Source: Streptomyces sp. B21-105
GTDB lineage: Bacteria; Actinomycetota; Actinomycetes; Streptomycetales; Streptomycetaceae
Length of the DNA stretch: 64,000 nucleotides
Assembly: GCF_036898465.1 (NCBI RefSeq)
Contig: NZ_JARUMJ010000001.1
Location: forward strand, 5,890,001 to 5,954,000
Direction of reading: 5' to 3'
Below are positions 16,557-24,906 of this stretch, piece by piece. The translations under genes were made by a program, and so were the position numbers. Position 1 is the first letter of the stretch, and every line of letters starts with the position of its first letter. The notes under the pieces are model-generated. The model worked only from the letters and a program-made list of their open reading frames with translations. It made no database searches and was not told the origin of the DNA.

Positions 16557-17399
16557 ATGCCGGCCCCACCCGCACCCCCCGCCGCGGTGCAGCCGCTCTT
16601 CCCGCCTCCTCCCCGTCCCGCCCCCGTGCGCGTCGTGGTGGCCGACGACAACCCGGTGGTCCGCGCGGGCCTGACCGCTCTCCTCTCCTCCCGGGAGGAC
16701 ATCACGGTCGTCGCGGAGGCGGCGGACGGCCGCGAGGCCTACGAGGCCGCGGCACGGCACCGCCCCGACGTCGTCCTCCTGGACGTCCGCATGCCGGGCG
16801 TCGACGGCCTCACGGCCCTTCCGCACCTGGCGCGGATCGCACGGGTCGTGATGCTGACGTACAGCCACGAGGCCGAGATCGTCCAGGCTTCCCTGCGGGG
16901 CGGGGCGGGCGGATACCTGGTCCACGGGGAGTTCACCGTCGAGGAACTGACGTCGGCGGTACGGGACGTCACCCGGGGCCGCGCCCATCTCACTCCGACG
17001 GCTGCGACGGCGGTGATGGCACACCTCTACACCGATGCGACTGCACACGCAGAAACGGACCCACTTCCCCTATTTCCAGTGACTTCACCGAATCGGCTTT
17101 CGCAGATGCAACCTGTTATGGGACAGTCGACACGGGAACGCGACGGGGAACCGGAACGGGCACGGGCACGGGAAGCCGGCACGAGAAGCCGACTCAGCGC
17201 GAGGGAGGCGGAGATCATGGACCTGATCGCATCGGGCATGAACAACCAGCAGATCGCCGCCACTTGTTTCATCAGCGAGAAGACGGTCAAGAACCACATC
17301 AACCGCATCTTCGCGAAACTCCACAGCGCCAGCCGTTCCGAAGCCACCGCCACATGGCTGGGCACGGCACCCGGCGCCGCACACCGAGGGGTGGGCTGA
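16557..17399 (+). CDS. LuxR/NarL-family response regulator
   Basis: The 280-residue regulator has a receiver domain (VRVVVADDNPVVR; phospho-acceptor near D76 in VVLLDVRMPG; Lys position taken by YSHEAEI), a long polar linker of ~70 residues rich in Arg/Glu, and a C-terminal LuxR helix-turn-helix (LSAREAEIMDLIASGMNNQQ, then EKTVKNHINRIFAKL). The ATG at 16557 has GAAGGAAAG upstream; a GTG at 16521 overlapping the kinase stop would add 12 residues. The long linker is longer than in typical NarL proteins. The partner is the kinase directly upstream. Confidence 0.87.
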   Translation: MPAPPAPPAAVQPLFPPPPRPAPVRVVVADDNPVVRAGLTALLSSREDITVVAEAADGREAYEAAARHRPDVVLLDVRMPGVDGLTALPHLARIARVVMLTYSHEAEIVQASLRGGAGGYLVHGEFTVEELTSAVRDVTRGRAHLTPTAATAVMAHLYTDATAHAETDPLPLFPVTSPNRLSQMQPVMGQSTRERDGEPERARAREAGTRSRLSAREAEIMDLIASGMNNQQIAATCFISEKTVKNHINRIFAKLHSASRSEATATWLGTAPGAAHRGVG

Positions 17400-17562
17400 C
17401 GGGTGACGAGGAGGCGACGGAACGGCCGGGCGGTCCGGAATTGGGCCCGGAATTGGGCCCGCGGGCCCTCTACCGGAACCGGCGTCGAGGCCTACGCTCA
17501 GGGTGCCGACAGCGGCACCGGCACCCAGCGAGCCGGTCACGCGACACCCGGAGGGGAACAGC

Positions 17563-17760
17563 ATGACCCAGTGGATCAACACGGTCGTCGCCCGTGTCCA
17601 GTCCCGAGCGCGCCGCAACGACAGCGGCCAGACCGCGGTGGAGTACCTGGGCATCATCGCCGTGGTCGTGGCGATCGTCCTGGCGATCACGGGCACGGAC
17701 ATCGGCCAGACGATTTACAACGCGATCACGGACAAGATCAACGAGGTCATCTCAGGCTGA
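17563..17760 (+). CDS. Flp-type pilin (major Tad pilin)
   Basis: The 65-residue product has a short basic leader (ARRNDSG), then QTAVEYLGIIAVVVAIVLAI. Cleavage after Gly with Glu at +5 and Tyr at +6 is the Flp prepilin signature. The single hydrophobic helix is followed by ~20 residues (TDIGQTIYNAITDKINEVIS). GGAGGGG is placed eight bases before the ATG. It is probably the structural subunit exported by the machine encoded at 8962-15111. Confidence 0.88.
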   Translation: MTQWINTVVARVQSRARRNDSGQTAVEYLGIIAVVVAIVLAITGTDIGQTIYNAITDKINEVISG

Positions 17761-18355
17761 CGCCGTCACCTCGGTTCGGCGACGCAGGGCAGGCCTTCCC
17801 CATCTACATCACGGTGGTGGCGGGTCTGCTCTTTCTCGCGCTCGCTTACCTCGCCGTGGGACAGGCCGCGGCGAACCGGAACGGCGCGCAGACGGCCGCG
17901 GACGCGGCGGCGCTCGCCGCGGCTCTGGACACGAGGGACAAGCTCGCCCGCGACTGGACGGAGAGCGTGCTCGACCCGACGAAGTGGCAGGCCATCTTCG
18001 ACGCCACGGAGACCGTCTTCGACGGGTGTGGACGTGCGGCCCAGCTGGCCGCGGCAAACCACGCGACCGCGGAGTGCGGACCCTCGGACGGGCTGCCCCC
18101 GGATACACGGTGGACGTTGAGACGACCGAGCCCGTCGGCGACTCCATCGTGCCCGGCACCGAGAACCTGCACGCAAAGGCGACCGCCACCGCGGTGATCG
18201 AGCCGGCCTGCACATTCGAGCTGCCCGAGGACGCCGACCCGGTCCTGCTGCCCACGCTCACCTGTGGCGACGGCGAGGAGTGGACTCTGGATCCGGAGCA
18301 CCTCACGGAACTCCCCCGGCCCGAGGACCTCTTCCACGTCCACTTGGCCGACTGA
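17757..18355 (+). pseudogene. TadG-like (TadE/TadG family) secreted protein, frameshifted
   Basis: The frame encodes FGDAGQAFPIYITVVAGLLFLALAYLAVGQAAANRNGAQTAADAAALAAAL (in separate blocks: GQAFPIY, a hydrophobic helix, then GAQTAADAAALAAA), typical of actinomycete TadG-like proteins. Coding continues to about 18095 and resumes in the -1 frame as GYTVDVETTEPVGDS to FHVHLAD with a stop at 18353-18355. The break coincides with a run of five C at 18096-18100; a sixth C would restore one frame. There is no ATG, GTG or TTG before the helix in this frame; CTG at 17757, overlapping the pilin stop, is the only near-start. The gene is either broken, misread in sequencing, or expressed by coupling and slippage. 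Confidence 0.7.
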
Positions 18356-18384
18356 GCAGCGAACGACGAGAAGGAAGCAGCGTG

Positions 18385-18972
18385 ATGAGCATTCGGTTCA
18401 CGGCGAAGGCCGTCAGGAGGATGGCCGCCCTGTCCGCGGCGGCCGGGTTGGTCCTTGGCGTGGCCGGTTGCAGCGGAGGCGGCGGCGACGGCGAGAAGCC
18501 GCGGTCATCGGCGTCGGCGTCCGCGTCGAAGGGGAAAGGCTCTGCGCCGAGCGCCCAGGAGGGACAGTCCGATGAGCCTCTTGCCGAACTGAAAGGTCCG
18601 ACCGGACTGCTGCTGGAGATCACTTCGGCAATGCGTGACTCCGGTGGCTTCGTCACGGTGTCCGCGGACCTGAAGAACGACAGTGACAAGTTGTTGACGA
18701 TCCCTGCCCAGTTGAGCGGCAACGAGACAGAGATCATCAGGAACGGCAAGTCCTTCGGTGGCGCGACCCTCGTGGACGCCAAGGGCAAGAAGCGTTACTA
18801 CGTGCTCCGCGACACGGACGGCCGGCCACTCACCACCACAGGCGTCTCGAGCATCAAGTCGGGTGACTCCGTACCGGTCTTCATGCAGTTTCCGGCACCG
18901 CCCGCCGGCACCGCACAGGTGACCTTGCAGGTGCCCATGTTCGCCCCTGCTGACATCACCATCTCCGGGTGA
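18385..18972 (+). CDS. Secreted lipoprotein of the Tad region
   Basis: The 195-residue product has a signal peptide ending in a lipobox, LGVAGCS, with the lipidated C29. A Gly/Ser/Ala-rich spacer follows, then a ~140-residue domain with GGFVTVSADLKNDSDKLLTI and VPVFMQFPAPPAGTAQVTL, which looks like an immunoglobulin-like beta sandwich (as in DUF4352-type lipoproteins). The ATG at 18385 follows AAGGAAG; a GTG one codon earlier is possible. The stop overlaps the GTG of the OmpA-like gene, so the two are translationally coupled and probably act together in the envelope. Confidence 0.75.
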   Translation: MSIRFTAKAVRRMAALSAAAGLVLGVAGCSGGGGDGEKPRSSASASASKGKGSAPSAQEGQSDEPLAELKGPTGLLLEITSAMRDSGGFVTVSADLKNDSDKLLTIPAQLSGNETEIIRNGKSFGGATLVDAKGKKRYYVLRDTDGRPLTTTGVSSIKSGDSVPVFMQFPAPPAGTAQVTLQVPMFAPADITISG

Positions 18973-19619
18973 GGCCCCCCATGCCCCGCACCCGCACCCG
19001 CACCCGCCCACTCCCGTCCCGTCTCACCCTCGCCGTCCTCGCCGTCGCCGCCGTGCTCGTCGCCCCCGCCCCCGCCCGGGCCGACACCCCCAGCGTCCCG
19101 CCCGGCACCGAACCCACCGCGTCCGCGCCTGTGGACGTCGACGCCAACGACCCCGATCTCAAGCTCCCCGAGGGCGGCACACTCGCCGAGCCCAAGGTGC
19201 TCGACATCAAGCAGGTCGTCGAGGACGAGACGGGCGACGAACGGCGGGAGGACACCAACGCCGACGTGACGTTCGCGCTCCAGGCGGAAGTCCTCTTCGG
19301 CAAGGACAGCGCGAAGCTCGGCGCGGCGGCGAAGGCACGCATCACCACGATCGCCGCCGAGATCAAGAAGCAGAACACCACCCTGGTCCGCGTCTTCGGG
19401 TTCACCGACAACCTGGGCTCCTCCGCGCACGGCGACGTCCTGTCGAAGCAGCGGGCGGACGCCGTCCAGGCGGAACTCGCGGGAGAGTTGAACGACCCGA
19501 AGATCACCTTCGAGGTGCGCGGCTACGGCGAGCAGTACCCCATCTCCGACAACTCGACCGAGGCCGGTCGCAAGAAGAACCGCCGAGTGGAGGTCACCTT
19601 TCCCCGCACGGCGAGCTGA
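18969..19619 (+). CDS. Secreted OmpA-family protein
   Basis: The 216-residue product has an N-terminal signal peptide (RLTLAVLAVAAVLVAPAPARA) and a C-terminal OmpA domain with VRVFGFTDNLGSSAHGDVLS, QRADAVQAEL and GYGEQYPISDNSTEAGRKKNRRVEV, the peptidoglycan-binding signature. The GTG at 18969 overlaps the lipoprotein stop (GTGA); the ATG at 18981 is an alternative. OmpA-domain proteins commonly end actinomycete Tad loci and may anchor the pilus machine to the wall. Confidence 0.85.
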   Translation: MRPPMPRTRTRTRPLPSRLTLAVLAVAAVLVAPAPARADTPSVPPGTEPTASAPVDVDANDPDLKLPEGGTLAEPKVLDIKQVVEDETGDERREDTNADVTFALQAEVLFGKDSAKLGAAAKARITTIAAEIKKQNTTLVRVFGFTDNLGSSAHGDVLSKQRADAVQAELAGELNDPKITFEVRGYGEQYPISDNSTEAGRKKNRRVEVTFPRTAS

Positions 19620-19622
19620 GCG

Positions 19623-19913
19623 TCACTCTTGCGGCGGCTCACTGTTCCCGGACTCGGGCAGCGGGTCGGCGACGAACGTGCCGCGACCGTGCACCGTCTC
19701 GATGAGTCCCCTGTCGCGCAGAACCTGAGCTGCCCGTCGGACGGTGAGGTAGGCGACGCCGTATTCCTGTGCGAGATCGCGTTCGGCTGACAGCCGGACG
19801 CCGGGCTGGAGCTCTCCGCTGCGGATCCTCGCCTCGACGTGGTCGGCCACGGCGACATAGATGAGCTGGGACCCCTGCGGGCTGAAGTCGGGCACCTCAC
19901 TGCGGTCACTCAC
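19623..19913 (-). CDS. GntR-family transcriptional regulator, short form
   Basis: The 96-residue protein is little more than a winged helix: YVAVADHVEARIRSGELQPG, LSAERDLAQEYGVAYLTVRRA, then DRGLIETVHGRGTFVA. There is no effector domain, as in small GntR proteins associated with integrative elements and streptomycete accessory loci. It converges with the OmpA-like gene (3-base gap) and faces an AT-rich promoter region at 19915-19985 holding a tandem AGCTATACAT repeat that is a good candidate operator. Confidence 0.85.
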   Translation of the reverse strand: MSDRSEVPDFSPQGSQLIYVAVADHVEARIRSGELQPGVRLSAERDLAQEYGVAYLTVRRAAQVLRDRGLIETVHGRGTFVADPLPESGNSEPPQE

Positions 19914-19956
19914 AAGGGCAACGTAAGCCGGGGCCGAGCTATGCGAATCTTTAGAG

Positions 19957-19976
19957 AGCTATACATAGCTATACAT
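19957..19976. promoter_or_regulatory. Tandem AGCTATACAT repeat, candidate GntR operator
   Basis: Two directly adjacent copies of AGCTATACAT occupy 19957-19966 and 19967-19976 in an unusually AT-rich stretch 44 bases upstream of the GntR start. The junction AGCTATACATAGCT is also nearly palindromic. It probably overlaps the promoters of gntR (minus strand) and of the small genes on the plus strand. The assignment is by position and symmetry. Confidence 0.45.
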
Positions 19977-20017
19977 TGCTTAGTAAGGTCAGGTGCAGCA
20001 GAGACGTGGCCCTGGTC

Positions 20018-20080
20018 ATGGCGGCCGACTTCGGGATCGACCTGGGCCGGCATGTCGTGGGCGCGGAGAGGGCGGCGTGA
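20018..20080 (+). pseudogene. Very short reading frame, possibly a gene remnant
   Basis: ATG at 20018 gives MAADFGIDLGRHVVGAERAA and a TGA overlapping the start of the next gene (ATGA-type overlap). The overlap and the GTCATGG start look like coupled translation, but 20 residues are too few for a confident gene. It may be the tail of a lost protein or a translational leader for the zinc-ribbon gene. Confidence 0.25.
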
Positions 20081-20295
20081 TGGGCACGGGGGACAGGGAA
20101 CCCCGCCCGCCGGTACGGATGTGCGTCCGCTGCGAGGTGACCACCGAGGCTCCGGTCGTGGTGGGAGTCGTCCACCAGAACTCGGGACCCGGTTTCGTGG
20201 TGTACGCGTGCCGGACCTGCGCCGCGCACTACCCGCCGGAGCCGGACGTCCTTTCCGTCCCCTCGCCCACCCGCCAAGCGGGAAGGCCGGAGTAG
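20080..20295 (+). CDS. Small zinc-ribbon protein
   Basis: The 71-residue product has CVRCE and, 32 residues later, CRTCAAHY, giving a two-CxxC zinc ribbon. Between them lie TTEAPVVVGVVHQNSGPGFVVYA, two strands typical of such ribbons. Its start overlaps the short frame ending at 20080, and GAGAGGGCGG precedes it. The family is frequent in Streptomyces near small GntR regulators, as here; the function is unknown. Confidence 0.65.
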   Translation: MGTGDREPRPPVRMCVRCEVTTEAPVVVGVVHQNSGPGFVVYACRTCAAHYPPEPDVLSVPSPTRQAGRPE

Positions 20296-20422
20296 CAGGG
20301 TGGCCTGTCCGAGCGAGTCGGCGGGCCGCCCCGGCAACGAGGACGTGCAGGCAGGTGCCGCCGCCCGACGGACTTCGCTGCCTGCCGGGATCTCGGGTAG
20401 GCACCCACTTGGCGAAGCACTG

Positions 20423-21076
20423 TCACTCCTCGCTGAGCGCCAGGTCGTCGGGAATCAGCGGGGCATTGGTGCACTTCAATGCGTCGCGCAGCGAGCGGGC
20501 GAGGGTGACCACCAATCGCTCGTGGAGGTCGGCCGACACCTTGAGCGCTCTCGTTCGAACTCTCACCTCGAGAGGTATCCGTGCCTCTTGCTCGCCATCA
20601 GTACCGCTGATCTTGCAAGCGAATATAGCGTCGGTGTCCCGACCACTCGCCGAATGATGATGGTCGGCGTAGACGTCTCCGCCAACGGGACGCCAAGGTG
20701 ATGAGGCCGATCGGACGGCCTTGAGGTTGTCTTTGGCCCATTCCACGGTCGTGGAGAGGAGGATTTCGCCTGAAAGACTGCAGGGGGCATATTCTTTGAG
20801 TGAATAGTATTTTTGGTCTGGGCTCCACTTCACTACCTCTTCGACCAGTCCATTCCGTAGGTTGCCGACAGGCAACGCCTCATTTGTGAAACGGAGGTCG
20901 TCCGAGCCTTCCGTGCTGCGCATCAAGTCCATGTTCTTGGATCCGAACAATTTGTCACAAGTCTGCCACTGAACAGGGTAGCTTTCACGGAGGGAAGGCT
21001 CGCTGGAGCAGCCCGCCAGTAAAGCCAGTGCCGTCAGCGCTCCGCACCGGAAGGCCCAATCAGATCTCATGCGCAT
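20423..21076 (-). CDS. Lipoprotein paralogue 1 of the DUF6571-linked island
   Basis: The 217-residue product has a signal peptide and lipobox LLAGCSS (lipidated C23). The mature part has QWQTCDKLFGSKNM near the start, then CSLSGE, FACKISG and LKCTNAPLIPDDLA at the end: four spaced cysteines plus helices. The same plan recurs in the genes at 21165 and 21928, so these are diverged tandem duplicates. The DNA is less GC-rich than the flanks (for example at 20790-20830), consistent with acquisition. The role is unknown; an envelope-located partner or immunity function for the downstream WXG-like protein is conceivable. Confidence 0.7.
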   Translation of the reverse strand: MRMRSDWAFRCGALTALALLAGCSSEPSLRESYPVQWQTCDKLFGSKNMDLMRSTEGSDDLRFTNEALPVGNLRNGLVEEVVKWSPDQKYYSLKEYAPCSLSGEILLSTTVEWAKDNLKAVRSASSPWRPVGGDVYADHHHSASGRDTDAIFACKISGTDGEQEARIPLEVRVRTRALKVSADLHERLVVTLARSLRDALKCTNAPLIPDDLALSEE

Positions 21077-21164
21077 TCCCTATCCGACCTTCTCCAGATC
21101 TCCCACGAGCGCTCTCCCGTCATAGTAGGAACCCGAAGTCCCTCCACGGCCAAGGAGGGCCGGT

Positions 21165-21803
21165 TCACCCTCCGATCGCCAAGTCGCTCGGGATATCCGG
21201 CCTATTAGTGCATGCCAGTTCATCTCGAAGCGCGCGGGACAGATGGACGATCAGCCGCCGACGGAGATCTACCAAGGCTTTCCGGTTACCTGGCGTGGTG
21301 ATCCTGGTCTCGATCAGCACCTGCTTCTGCTGCTCGCCCGCCCCCTTGATGTCGCAGCGAAAAAGAAGGTTGACGTCGCCGACTACGTAGGAGGTGTTGG
21401 CTACGTAGACGTCCTCGGCCGCCCGGTGCCATAGCTCGGTGTCGGCCTGTACCGCCCTCAGGTTATCTGCGGCCCACATCGCCATGGCTTTGAACTGGCC
21501 GTCGCCCGAGAGCCCGCAGACCTCGTATTCGTCGAATCCCTTGTATTCGTCGTAGGGCTCGATCGCTTCTCTTGTCAAACCCTTCTGGATCTGCTCCACG
21601 GGCAAAGAACGGCGGGAGAACCTGAGGTCGTCCGAGTCAACGATTTCCCGCAGAGACTCCATGTTCCCGGTGCCGAGCAGCGCATTGCAGGTTTTCCACT
21701 GCGTGGGGTACTGCTCGCTCAGCGACTGCTCGCCCGAGCATCCGGTCGCCAGCGCCAGCGCCGCGATCACCCCCCACCGGGCGATCCGCGTCAGACATCC
21801 CAC
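21165..21803 (-). CDS. Lipoprotein paralogue 2 of the DUF6571-linked island
   Basis: The 212-residue product has lipobox LATGCSG (C22), then QYPTQWKTCNALLGTGNMES, CGLSGDGQFKAMAMWAADNL, FRCDIKG and LACTNRPDIPSDLAIGG. The spacing of the four mature cysteines and the C-terminal CTN-x-PDIP segment match paralogue 1 closely. It lies 88 bases from paralogue 1 and 124 bases from paralogue 3 on the same strand. Confidence 0.7.
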   Translation of the reverse strand: MGCLTRIARWGVIAALALATGCSGEQSLSEQYPTQWKTCNALLGTGNMESLREIVDSDDLRFSRRSLPVEQIQKGLTREAIEPYDEYKGFDEYEVCGLSGDGQFKAMAMWAADNLRAVQADTELWHRAAEDVYVANTSYVVGDVNLLFRCDIKGAGEQQKQVLIETRITTPGNRKALVDLRRRLIVHLSRALRDELACTNRPDIPSDLAIGG

Positions 21804-21927
21804 GACGACACCTATTCGTTGTTCGAGATGGTGGTTTTCCGGTCAGGTACTGACGGACGGCCCGCTGCCGTTCACCATCAGTCGACGGAGCAAGAGCGGT
21901 GAACGGCGGTCTGTGGCACCTGCGCAC

Positions 21928-22590
21928 TCACAGAGTGGCCGGGATGTGCAGGTCATTGGTGCACGGCAGCCCTTCGGCCAATGTGCGGATGAACTGGGCG
22001 GTCATCTCGTCGAGGAGCTTGGTGTCGAAGTTGGGCACGTTCCTTACCTGGGTCTCCACCTCGAAGGGGAGGCCGGCCTCCTGGTCCTTGTGGGAACCCT
22101 TGATCTTGCAGGGGAACACAGCGAAGACATGCAAGCCTGCATCCTCCCGCTTGACGTAGACGCTGCCCGCGGACTCCCAACCGGACCCCGCCTTACCGGC
22201 CGTGATTCTCGCCGGCGAGTCCAATGCCCAGGCTGCATACGAGGCGAACCGCTTGTTGGTGTTGTCCACGCCAAGCTCGCAAGGGTGGTCCCTGGTGCGC
22301 AGGCTCAACTCCTTGCCAGGTTCCCAGCGCCGGGTGACGGCGGCCCGGGCGGACATCAACTCGTCTACCGGAAACGGCGAGTTCAGGGTCTCCAGGGTCC
22401 CTTCACCCATCGCGTCCTGGAGGGCGTCGATCCGGTCGGCACCGAACAGCGCGTTGCAGGTGCTCCAGCCGATCGGGGCGTCATTCCTGTCCTTGCCGTC
22501 TCCGTCCTCCGAACCGGAGCACGCGGAGAGCAGGGCCAGTACCGCGGCCACCACACAGACGGAGGGAAGCATCTTCTGGACGGGCTTCAC
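21928..22590 (-). CDS. Lipoprotein paralogue 3 of the DUF6571-linked island
   Basis: The 220-residue product has lipobox LLSACSG (C24), then GWSTCNALFGADRIDAL, PCELGVDN, FPCKIKG and LPCTNDLHIPATL. Its ATG at 22590 overlaps the stop of the 769-residue WXG-like gene (22587-22589), so it is translationally coupled to it. Direct coupling to a probable secretion substrate is the best clue that these lipoproteins serve or neutralise that protein. Confidence 0.75.
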   Translation of the reverse strand: MKPVQKMLPSVCVVAAVLALLSACSGSEDGDGKDRNDAPIGWSTCNALFGADRIDALQDAMGEGTLETLNSPFPVDELMSARAAVTRRWEPGKELSLRTRDHPCELGVDNTNKRFASYAAWALDSPARITAGKAGSGWESAGSVYVKREDAGLHVFAVFPCKIKGSHKDQEAGLPFEVETQVRNVPNFDTKLLDEMTAQFIRTLAEGLPCTNDLHIPATL

Positions 22591-24896
22591 TGCGACACCT
22601 TCTCCGCGTCCGAGATGGCGTCCTTCCCATCCCTGTACGAACCCTCGATCTCCCGGTTGAGCTCCAGTTTCTCTGCCTGTGTCATACCGATGGCGTCGGC
22701 GTAGTTGTTCACGGGCACCCAGGCTCCGCGCTCGCCGGCGGCCTCAAGGCCTTGCACCGACCGCAGCGCCTCAGGGTCGTTTTTGTACTCGTTGTCCTCA
22801 AGGTATTGCAGTGTGTGAGTCCCGTATCCGGTGTCGAGGGTGGACCCGACGACCTCCACGACAACTGGGACCGCAGTGGCGGCGACTACGCCGGCAGCCG
22901 GTCCCAGGAACACGGCCGTCGCGCCTGCCGTCACAGCCGCGACACCTGCCGCGACACCTCCTGACGCCAACGTCTTGCGCCACTCGCCCTGCTTTTCCAT
23001 CGCGAGGTTCCGGGCGGTCTCGTCGTCTTTGAAGTCCTCGCGAATCTGGTGTGCCCGGGACTCGTCGAGGATGCCGTTCACCTTGGCCGAGTTGTGGGCG
23101 AAGGCGATTCCGTCGTCACGGGCACCCTCGTGGGAAGCGAGTCCGCTCGCCGTGTAGACCTGCTGGGCAGCGGACAATGTCTGGTATCCCTCCTCGTCCC
23201 CGGCGACCAGCATCATGAAATTCCGCGCCCCCTGTTCACCGAAGCTCCTGTGCGCTGAACCGTCGCTGCTGTCGCCGAAGATCCGGGCGCGGCCCAGCTC
23301 GTCGCCCGCCTTGCCGAAGTCCATGACCGAGTAGTTGAGGTCGTCGATGTACGCCGCGCCCATGCGGGCCAGGCTGTCCTTCATGACGTCGGGAGGCGAC
23401 CCGTGGTCGGAGGCGACGTTGTAGCGGTTGATGACCTTCTCCATGATGTCGGCCGTCTGCTCGTCCCGGTGGAGCGCCGGTGGGTCCGCGTCCCACGCCG
23501 ACCCCGTGGTCGCTGCCTCCAGGGCGTGGCCGAGGGAGTCCGGGCCCATTTCGCGGGCGTGTGCCGCCTCGTCGCTGGAGGGGTGGGCGAGGCTGTCCGG
23601 GGCCCACGTGAAGTCCTTGTCGTTCAGGACCTCGAAGTAGTTCTCGTAGGTGACGGTGCCGTTCTTGTCGACCGTGCCGTCCTCCCGGTAGACGGTCGGC
23701 GGGTCGGTGAAGAACTTCTTCGCCGCCTCGGGGCTGTGTCCGAGGCCCTCCAGGACGCTCGTCAGGGGGTCGTAGCCGTTGCCGTTCTTGCCCGACGGGT
23801 TGAAGCCCCAGTCGAGGTCGGATCCGACGGCCATGGGCTTGTTCGCCACGAACCGGTAGGGATTCGCCTTGTGCAACTGCGCCACGTGCTCGGCGATGGG
23901 GTTGATGAACCTCGGGTCGTAGTTGCCGTAGCGCAGGATTCCGCCGAGGAGCTGGTAGCCGTACGGCGCGCTGCCCGCGCCGGGGTAGAGCTGGACCTGC
24001 TGAGTGCCCAGCTTGCGGAATTCCGAGGACCAGCTCGCCGGCAGGTGCGGCCTGTTGTCGGGATCGGTCGCCGAGGCCAGGGCCAGCCCCATGTTCCGCT
24101 GGAGCTGCCGGGTGAGGGCGAGCCGCTCCTTGTCGTCTCCCATCGTGCCGTCCAGCGACATCCGGCCGTAGAACTCCAGCGTCTCCTTCGGGCCGCCGAG
24201 CGAGGTGTAGAAGTCCGTGGAGAAGTCGGCGTCCGTGGCGTTGAACCGCATGATGGAGTTCAGTTCCATGTACTGCTTGTCGGTCATTTTCGGTCCGAGC
24301 TTGGCCAGTTCGACCGCGCGCTCGGCCTGGGCGTCGTCCAGGGACCCGTACGACGCGTGACCGGCGTTGTGCTTGTCGCCGCCGTGGCTCTTGGCCAGCG
24401 CACGGGCGAGGGACGCGTCGATCTCGGAGGCGTGCGCGACCAACCGGTTGACGCGGTCCTCCAACTCCTGCTTGGCGTCGAGCTGTTCCTGAGTGCGTTC
24501 GTCGGTGTCACCCCGGACGTGCGGGAAGAAGCAGCGGACCTTGCCCTCGCCGATGTCCTCGACACGGACTCCGAGGTTCGGTGCGTCCTGCTGGACCGCG
24601 GTCCTGATCTTCTTCTGCAGTGCGACGAGTTCCGTGTGGCCGTCCACGAGCACCGTGTGGATGCTGTCGGCCTCGACGTGCAGGTCGGAGATCTCCTTGA
24701 CCGTCTTGGTGACGAACTCCCGGGTCACCGTGGCGTTCACGCCGGCCCACCGGGCCTTGTCCGACTTGGCCTGCATGCCCGTGCGGGCGTTCTCCGCCGC
24801 CGTCTTGAGCAGGTCCACGCTCTTTTTCCAGTCGGAGACCGCGGAACCGAGCTTGCCGAGGTCGACCTCGACGAGATCCGTGTAAGTGAGGGCCAC
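22587..24896 (-). CDS. Large WXG100-like protein of DUF6571 type, candidate type VII secretion substrate
   Basis: The 769-residue product starts MALTYTDLVEVDLGKLGSAV and has an N-terminal helical hairpin with RWAG-x-NATVTREF (residues ~15-90), like WXG100/LXG proteins. The middle (~100-560) contains FFPHVRGDTDE, MRFNATDADFSTDFYTSLGGP and LLGGILRYGNYDPRFINPIAEH, recalled as typical of DUF6571 proteins in Streptomyces. Residues ~660-710 form a Gly/Ala/Val-rich hydrophobic segment that could insert into a membrane. There is no signal peptide. GGGGGAG precedes the GTG at 24896. The neighbours are a small WXG-like gene just upstream and a coupled lipoprotein just downstream. A toxin-like or cell-contact role is inferred, not shown. 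Confidence 0.75.
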   Translation of the reverse strand: MALTYTDLVEVDLGKLGSAVSDWKKSVDLLKTAAENARTGMQAKSDKARWAGVNATVTREFVTKTVKEISDLHVEADSIHTVLVDGHTELVALQKKIRTAVQQDAPNLGVRVEDIGEGKVRCFFPHVRGDTDERTQEQLDAKQELEDRVNRLVAHASEIDASLARALAKSHGGDKHNAGHASYGSLDDAQAERAVELAKLGPKMTDKQYMELNSIMRFNATDADFSTDFYTSLGGPKETLEFYGRMSLDGTMGDDKERLALTRQLQRNMGLALASATDPDNRPHLPASWSSEFRKLGTQQVQLYPGAGSAPYGYQLLGGILRYGNYDPRFINPIAEHVAQLHKANPYRFVANKPMAVGSDLDWGFNPSGKNGNGYDPLTSVLEGLGHSPEAAKKFFTDPPTVYREDGTVDKNGTVTYENYFEVLNDKDFTWAPDSLAHPSSDEAAHAREMGPDSLGHALEAATTGSAWDADPPALHRDEQTADIMEKVINRYNVASDHGSPPDVMKDSLARMGAAYIDDLNYSVMDFGKAGDELGRARIFGDSSDGSAHRSFGEQGARNFMMLVAGDEEGYQTLSAAQQVYTASGLASHEGARDDGIAFAHNSAKVNGILDESRAHQIREDFKDDETARNLAMEKQGEWRKTLASGGVAAGVAAVTAGATAVFLGPAAGVVAATAVPVVVEVVGSTLDTGYGTHTLQYLEDNEYKNDPEALRSVQGLEAAGERGAWVPVNNYADAIGMTQAEKLELNREIEGSYRDGKDAISDAEKVSQ

Positions 24897-24906
24897 TGCG
24901 CTCCCC

